Shown here in pieces: positions 59,593 to 64,000 of a stretch of DNA of 64,000 bases. This DNA is from SM1-50 sp964467345 (GTDB taxonomy: Archaea; Thermoplasmatota; E2; DHVEG-1): assembly GCA_964467345.1 (NCBI GenBank), contig CAYXPY010000003.1, positions 41,940 to 105,939 of the forward strand. The letters are read 5' to 3'. Positions within the stretch are counted from its first letter, which is position 1. Each line of letters opens with the position of its first letter. The notes beneath the pieces were generated by a model. The model saw only the letters and a program-made list of their open reading frames with translations, was not told where the DNA came from and did no database searches. Made by a program: the position numbers and the translations under genes.

Positions 59593-61218
59593 TCACCTAA
59601 GAAATGGATAGGTATAGTCGGTTGGTGGCAGTAAATTTTCCTTAATTGTTCGTGGGCTGACCCAGGATAATAAATTCAGATACGAACCAGATTTATCATT
59701 GGTCCCGGAGCATCGTGCACCACCAAATGGTTGTTGACCGACAACCGCACCAGTCGGTTTATCATTGATATAAAAGTTACCAGCGGCATTACGCAGGATC
59801 TTCGCCGCAGTCACGATTGCTCTACGGTCCTGCGCGAAAATCGAACCGGTCAGCGCATATTTTGATGTCTTGTCACAGATATGAAGGGTTTCCTCGAAAA
59901 GCTCATCTTTATAGACATACACTGTAAGGACTGGCCCAAAAATTTCTTCCTCCATGGTAATGAAATGAGGGTTTGTTGTTTCGATGATGGTTGGTTCAAT
60001 AAAGTATCCTTTGGAGCAGTCGGTTTTTCCACCGATTAGTATTTTTGCATCCTTGGCATGGCGTGCTTCTTCTATATACTTGCTGATGGTATCGAACGCT
60101 GGTTTGTCTATGACGGCATTGACAAAATTGCCAAAATCCTGGACATCCCCCATTTTCATATCTTTAAGCATGGTCTGGACTTTGGATTTCACGGTTGACC
60201 AGAGTGAAACAGGGATATATACTCGTGATGCTGCAGAACATTTCTGTCCCTGATATTCAAAAGCGCCTCTCACAATTGCGGTCGCAAGCGCATCGACATC
60301 AGCAGAAGGGTGAACAAAAATGAAGTCTTTTCCACCAGTCTCCCCAACGAGTTCTGGATACGAGTGATAGATGCTCAGATTATCACTGATAGTCTTCCAG
60401 AACTTACTAAACACCGGGGTGGAACCTGTGAAATGAACACCAGCAAGTCTCGAATCCTTTAAAACGACGTTCCCGATGAGTTCACCGGAACCCGGTAAGA
60501 AATTTATCACTCCATCCGGGAAACCTGCTTCATGGAATATCTTCATGAGAAGGTTGTTTGAAAGAAGCGATGTCGACGCAGGTTTCCAGAGAATGACATT
60601 CCCCATAATAGCTGGTGCTGTTGGCAGGTTACACGCGATAGCAGTAAAATTGAAAGGGGTGACTGCGAAGATGAATCCTTCAAGTGGTCGATATTCAATT
60701 CTGTTCAAGGTCCCAGGTGATGCATCCGGCTGATCTGAATAAATTTTCTGCATGTAATAAGCGTTGAACCGCAGAAAATCAATCGTCTCACAGGCAGCAT
60801 CAATCTCTGCCTGATATGCATTTTTCCCTTGACCAAGCATGGTAGCGGCATTTAGTAAAAACCGGTATTTTTTGGATATGAGTTCTGCTGCCTTCATAGC
60901 AATAGACGCACGTTCCTCCCAAGGGAAGTCTTCCCATACCGGTTTGACAGCTATCGCATTTTCAACTGCCTCATGAACAATTTCTGCGGTAACCTTGTGA
61001 TAGGTTGCTAAAACGTGTTTATGGTTATGAGGCATGACAACCGTGCCTAAATCGTTGGTTTTAATTTTTTTTCCTCCGACAATCGGTGTAATCTCTATTT
61101 TCTTTTTTTGAAGGTCTTTTAATGTTTGAATAAGTGTATCTCTTTCAATACTTCCAGGAGCGTAATCAAAGACAGGCTCGTTTGATGGTTTGGGGATATG
61201 TATGATTGTTTCGTTCAT
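59593..61218 (-). CDS. pruA: 1-pyrroline-5-carboxylate dehydrogenase
   Basis: Oxidises glutamate semialdehyde/P5C to glutamate with NAD+. 541 residues from ATG 61218, which has AAGGTGATT directly upstream. The ALDH fold is complete: FNFTAIACNLPTAPAIMGNV, GVHFTGSTPVFSKFW, the catalytic cysteine in YQGQKCSAASRVYIP, and MEEEIFGPVLTVYVY. The long N-terminus and FGGARCSGTNDKSGSYLN are typical of P5C dehydrogenases. No proline dehydrogenase is nearby. GdhA at 2.8 kb could take the product further. Confidence 0.94.
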   Translation of the reverse strand: MNETIIHIPKPSNEPVFDYAPGSIERDTLIQTLKDLQKKKIEITPIVGGKKIKTNDLGTVVMPHNHKHVLATYHKVTAEIVHEAVENAIAVKPVWEDFPWEERASIAMKAAELISKKYRFLLNAATMLGQGKNAYQAEIDAACETIDFLRFNAYYMQKIYSDQPDASPGTLNRIEYRPLEGFIFAVTPFNFTAIACNLPTAPAIMGNVILWKPASTSLLSNNLLMKIFHEAGFPDGVINFLPGSGELIGNVVLKDSRLAGVHFTGSTPVFSKFWKTISDNLSIYHSYPELVGETGGKDFIFVHPSADVDALATAIVRGAFEYQGQKCSAASRVYIPVSLWSTVKSKVQTMLKDMKMGDVQDFGNFVNAVIDKPAFDTISKYIEEARHAKDAKILIGGKTDCSKGYFIEPTIIETTNPHFITMEEEIFGPVLTVYVYKDELFEETLHICDKTSKYALTGSIFAQDRRAIVTAAKILRNAAGNFYINDKPTGAVVGQQPFGGARCSGTNDKSGSYLNLLSWVSPRTIKENLLPPTDYTYPFLR

Positions 61219-61373
61219 TTCAATCACCTTGTTGCATAGCATATTAAATAAGGTTATAATAACTCTGTTAGACCCAATTATTAAAAAAAAGTTATTGGCA
61301 AATCATCATTGATACCTAAAGAGATAATACTTTTAAAGGAAAAAACAATCTTTGATTGAGATAAGGCTAAATC

Positions 61374-62015
61374 ATGGGATCACCTTTGTTTAAAAAACTG
61401 GCTGAGAAATCAATCACCAAAGAACAACTCGTACAGAAGGTCAAACAAAACCCGGATTTAATTCCGGAAATTCTTGATGGGATCTCATCATCAAAGCCAG
61501 CGATTCGCTATGGCTGCGGAAAAATATTAATGGAGGTCAGCAAGGATCAACCAGAGGTCCTGTATCCATATATGAATTTTTTCATCACCCTCTTACAGAG
61601 CAAATACAGGATTCTTACCTGGAACGCGATTGTCATCATTGCAAATCTCACTCCGGTAGATAAGGAGAAAAAATTTGATGAAATCTTTGAGAGATACTTT
61701 GGTTTAATAGAGAACGATTATATGGTTACGGTTGCCAATGTTGTTGGTAATGCTTGGAAAATCGCATTAGCAAAACCGTATCTGACGTCAAAGATAAAAG
61801 ACAAACTGTTAACAGTTGAGCACCTTTCCATAACGCCTCATCTCAGCGAAGAATGTAAACGGGTAATCGTTGAGCATGCAATCAGATCATTTGATTTGTT
61901 TTTCCCTCAAATTGAAGAGAAAGAAAATGTCATTTTTTTTGTGAAAAAACAATTGAAAAGTAGTCGAAAGACACTACGAGATGCTTCTGAGGAGTTTCTT
62001 AGAAAGTGGGGCTAG
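61374..62015 (+). CDS. HEAT-like repeat protein
   Basis: 213 residues, all helical. Several HEAT-like helix pairs are visible (LIPEILDGISSSKPAIRYGC, YPYMNFFITLLQSKYRIL, TWNAIVIIANLTP). Likely a protein-protein interaction scaffold. No catalytic motif and no clear partner; it diverges from pruA. Confidence 0.7.
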   Translation: MGSPLFKKLAEKSITKEQLVQKVKQNPDLIPEILDGISSSKPAIRYGCGKILMEVSKDQPEVLYPYMNFFITLLQSKYRILTWNAIVIIANLTPVDKEKKFDEIFERYFGLIENDYMVTVANVVGNAWKIALAKPYLTSKIKDKLLTVEHLSITPHLSEECKRVIVEHAIRSFDLFFPQIEEKENVIFFVKKQLKSSRKTLRDASEEFLRKWG

Positions 62016-62027
62016 AACGTCTTTTTT

Positions 62028-62945
62028 TTATAGAAGAACAGATAGATTTCTCTCTAATAACGGATAATATTCATCAAGGTCAAGGTCTTGTAGTTTTTTT
62101 GCGAGTTCTTTGGGGATCTCTTTCCGTGGGGTTTTTCTGAGTAATGTTGATATTTCCTCATCGGTGAACTTGATGGTGTTTTGACCGGACGTGAGGTACT
62201 TTGTATTTTGAGGACATACGATCTGACAGTGCATGCATCCGACAAGCGCATTGTGAGCCTGCTTTGGCACCCAGGTGGGAAAGTCCCCTTCGTTTTCATT
62301 AAGATAGGTAAGACAATGATCCGCGTGGATGAGTATACGCTTATCAGGGATAGCATGCGTGGGGCAAGCGTTTTTACAGAGGTTACATGTTTTACAGCGT
62401 TCTAGTAGTTCCTTTTCACACCAGTCATCGCAGGGGAATTCATAATCCGTATAAAATGCTTCTAATCTGGTGAAGCTTCCCATTCCTTCTACATAGCAGA
62501 GGTTGTTCTTGCCGTATTTCCCCAGTCCACTTCGTGTGGCAAGTAGTTTCATTGGAAGAATCGCTCGGTCTACAAAGTATCCTTTTTTTTCTAAGACACT
62601 TGTTAAGATATCGTTGCAGCTGGACCGTATCTGGGAATATTGATATGTTGGTGGGTAAACGGTTCGATATTGTTTTCCTTGATGAACAAATTCTATTAAA
62701 CGTATTTTTTGCGGAATGGCAAGGGTGATTATTAAACGAGCATTTCGAAGCCTCTCTGAGGGATGGAAGAGGAACGATCCATAGTTTTGTTCGTAGAACT
62801 TTTTGTTAATCAGTCCCTTGGTCTGCCATGCGAAGAGCTCGCGTTGTAAGTCCTTTACATGGGTTATCGAGACTGTTTTGAATTTTGCAGAAATGGTTTT
62901 GAATTTTGATTTAAGCTCACTGGTGATTGTTACGATACGCGTCAC
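62028..62945 (-). CDS. 4Fe-4S protein, epoxyqueuosine reductase (QueG)-like
   Basis: About 306 residues if it starts at GTG 62945. The open frame continues to 63332, but that part is antisense to the next operon's control region and coding sequence, and lacks similarity. The C-terminal half has two ferredoxin-like clusters: CKTCNLCKNACPTHAI and CMHCQIVCPQN, with a further Cys in DHCLTYL. The N-terminal half resembles the cobalamin-binding region of QueG (RSGLGKYGKNNLCYVEGMGS). Queuosine itself is not made by most archaea, so the substrate may differ. Confidence 0.75.
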   Translation of the reverse strand: MTRIVTITSELKSKFKTISAKFKTVSITHVKDLQRELFAWQTKGLINKKFYEQNYGSFLFHPSERLRNARLIITLAIPQKIRLIEFVHQGKQYRTVYPPTYQYSQIRSSCNDILTSVLEKKGYFVDRAILPMKLLATRSGLGKYGKNNLCYVEGMGSFTRLEAFYTDYEFPCDDWCEKELLERCKTCNLCKNACPTHAIPDKRILIHADHCLTYLNENEGDFPTWVPKQAHNALVGCMHCQIVCPQNTKYLTSGQNTIKFTDEEISTLLRKTPRKEIPKELAKKLQDLDLDEYYPLLERNLSVLL

Positions 62946-63032
62946 CTGAATGGGAGAAGGTATGTTTTGTTTCTTTAACAGAATTTGTTTGTTTTTTAGA
63001 GCAGATGAGAGGGGAAAACTATAAATACAAAA

Positions 63033-63088
63033 TGTTACATATATATAACATAATGTTAGAGATAAATAATAAAATGTTAGTACTAACA
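63033..63088. promoter_or_regulatory. TGTTA/TAACA operator region of the DUF2178-XRE operon
   Basis: A perfect 14-bp palindrome TGTTAGTACTAACA (63075-63088) and a second TGTTA-N8-TAACA pair (63033-63050) lie between the QueG-like gene and the DUF2178 gene, near TATA-like ATATATAA. The XRE regulator encoded in the operon is the obvious candidate ligand. Confidence 0.55.
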
Positions 63089-63111
63089 AACACATCTCTG
63101 AGGGAATAAGA

Positions 63112-63519
63112 ATGAAAGAAAAAACCGGACTCATCATCGGAGTTATAATCATCATAGCAGTGTTGCTCGCATTTGCACTCTGGATGATAAATATAGCAAC
63201 CATAGACGCCACAGAAATCGGATCATTTGCTGTCATCATCCTGTTAGTTACAGCAGCGGCATACATGCTGTGGGATCGTGCAAAAAACATAAAAAAAGGT
63301 TTACCGGCCAAAGATGAACGATTAATAACCATCAGCTATAAATCAGGCTATTACGGGTTTATCGCCGCAATCTGGAGTGCGGTGTTCGGCCCCTTGATCA
63401 TAGATCTCCTCTTCGGATACGAACTGGAGGCCAGTCGGGTGACTGCTCTGGTTGTCATCGTCTCAGGACTCGTCTTTATGATATCGTACCTCTACCTCGC
63501 CACAAAAGGAAAAAATTAA
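63112..63519 (+). CDS. DUF2178-like membrane protein
   Basis: 135 residues with four hydrophobic helices (IIGVIIIIAVLLAFALWMI; IGSFAVIILLVTAAAYMLW; YGFIAAIWSAVFGPLIIDLL; TALVVIVSGLVFMISYLYLA) and the loop GLPAKDERLITISYKSGYYG typical of DUF2178. Such proteins usually sit next to a small XRE regulator, as here. GAGGG precedes the ATG. Confidence 0.8.
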   Translation: MKEKTGLIIGVIIIIAVLLAFALWMINIATIDATEIGSFAVIILLVTAAAYMLWDRAKNIKKGLPAKDERLITISYKSGYYGFIAAIWSAVFGPLIIDLLFGYELEASRVTALVVIVSGLVFMISYLYLATKGKN

Positions 63520-63535
63520 GAAAGGAGATGAAAGA

Positions 63536-63739
63536 ATGAAAAAAATAGTATGGTACCTTGGGGTTCTCCCGCTGCTTAGCTGCCTTTACTTCCAAAACCA
63601 CGACCAAGGGTTTCTTCTTTTTTTTTCATTCATCCTGTTCTTTTTTATCCATCTCACAAAAAAAGATGAACATATCGATATCAACATCGGTTTAGCGACC
63701 AGTAATTTCTTTTTCAGCCATTATCTTACGGAGAAATAA
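63536..63739 (+). CDS. Small membrane protein of the XRE operon
   Basis: 67 residues: two hydrophobic helices (IVWYLGVLPLLSCLYF and FLLFFSFILFFFIHL) and a polar C-terminal tail. A strong AAGGAG site precedes the ATG. It lies between the DUF2178 and XRE genes with short gaps, so all three are co-transcribed. Function unknown. Confidence 0.7.
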   Translation: MKKIVWYLGVLPLLSCLYFQNHDQGFLLFFSFILFFFIHLTKKDEHIDINIGLATSNFFFSHYLTEK

Positions 63740-63741
63740 CC

Positions 63742-63936
63742 ATGAAGACCAGAATAAAGGAGCTGCGAGCCCGATATAATCTCACTCAGGAGGATCTGGC
63801 AAAAAAGGTTGGGGTTCGGCGGGAAACCATCCTTTTCATTGAGAAAGGCAATTACAACCCTTCGCTGCAGCTTGCCTACGACATCGCAAAAGCCCTACAC
63901 ACAACGATTGATGAATTGTTTCTATTTGATGAATAA
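63742..63936 (+). CDS. XRE-family transcriptional regulator
   Basis: 64 residues, a single helix-turn-helix domain of the YgzD/Cro type: IKELRARYNLTQEDLAKKVG, then RRETILFIEKGNYNPSLQLA and DIAKALHTTIDELFLFDE. Such proteins repress or activate the operon that encodes them with a DUF2178 partner. GGAG lies upstream of the ATG. Confidence 0.92.
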   Translation: MKTRIKELRARYNLTQEDLAKKVGVRRETILFIEKGNYNPSLQLAYDIAKALHTTIDELFLFDE

Positions 63937-63941
63937 AGATT

Positions 63942-64000
63942 TCAAAGCATCATCGACTGACGAAGTTTCTTGATCCGGTCACGCAGCGCGATTGCTTTCT
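63942..64000 (-). CDS. C-terminal end of a UVR-motif protein (probably UvrB or UvrC; partial)
   Basis: The last 18 codons of a minus-strand gene that begins outside the window. KAIALRDRIKKLRQSMML resembles the UVR helix that ends UvrB and lies in UvrC, used for UvrB-UvrC contact. Too short to be certain. Confidence 0.5.
   Translation of the reverse strand, partial: KAIALRDRIKKLRQSMML

Noticed and set aside
62946..63332. N-terminal extension of the QueG-like frame up to 63332.
   Set aside because: It crosses the operator region and lies antisense to the DUF2178 gene; the sequence has no QueG similarity. A later start is more plausible.

Overview
The window is chromosomal DNA from an archaeon, most likely a euryarchaeon of the Thermoplasmatota type. 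The domain assignment is firm. It rests on TFIIB, ABCE1/Rli1, Mre11-Rad50, archaeal NAC, ribosomal protein S3Ae, Nre, two UbiA-family prenyltransferases, a Fap7-like adenylate kinase, an archaeal RNase P RNA and a tRNA-Leu with an intron in its anticodon loop. The phylum is a softer guess, based mainly on the style of the exported proteins. Several genes look bacterial in origin: an E. coli-like GdhA, a CspA-type cold-shock protein, a DEAD-box helicase and HflX.

Layout. 1-10.6 kb is redox and central nitrogen/carbon metabolism: a NuoE-like protein and a NuoF-GltD fusion that runs off the left edge, glutamate dehydrogenase, a short asparaginase-domain protein, a PEP/pyruvate-binding protein with receiver-like N-terminal domains, and an NfnAB-like flavoprotein pair. 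10.6-16.9 kb holds a divergent pair of UbiA prenyltransferases, CTP synthase, a metallophosphoesterase and membrane proteins. 17-19 kb carries an exported HAF-repeat protein. 19.2-24.9 kb is an information-processing block: NAD(P)HX repair, NAC, DUF167, Toprim, Nre, an SPL-type radical SAM protein and S3Ae. 25-31.4 kb has an exported Ntn-hydrolase-like protein, a CoA-disulfide-reductase-like flavoprotein, and Mre11-Rad50. 31.4-39.7 kb has a coiled-coil protein, an Era-like GTPase/DUF2073/Zn-ribbon operon, SHMT, a Fap7-like kinase, a CDP-alcohol phosphatidyltransferase, HflX and an ECF-S-like/DUF4430 fusion. 39.7-45.7 kb has PrsW, Rli1, a CPBP protease, the DEAD helicase, cold-shock protein and TFB. 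46-50 kb encodes large exported proteins. 55.3-64 kb is mostly housekeeping again: a lipoprotein, an aminotransferase, tRNA-Gly, tRNA-Leu, P5C dehydrogenase, a QueG-like protein and a DUF2178/XRE regulatory operon.

The most unusual region is 50.5-55.25 kb. A minus-strand RNase P RNA gene (about 54941-55247) is recognisable from its P1 helix and conserved core. The last ~30 bp of that gene recur three more times, in the same orientation, at 50504, 51143 and 54133. These copies cut the region into three segments. The two outer segments are compact toxin-antitoxin cassettes whose toxin genes stop 4-6 bp before a repeat. The middle segment holds three exported or membrane proteins. This looks like serial site-specific insertion at the 3' end of rnpB, analogous to islands in tRNA genes, but no integrase is visible.

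Functional links: P5C dehydrogenase and GdhA could together convert proline-derived P5C to 2-oxoglutarate. The NuoEF-like and Nfn-like modules would exchange electrons among NAD(H), NADP(H) and ferredoxin. The helicase and cold-shock protein are both RNA chaperones.
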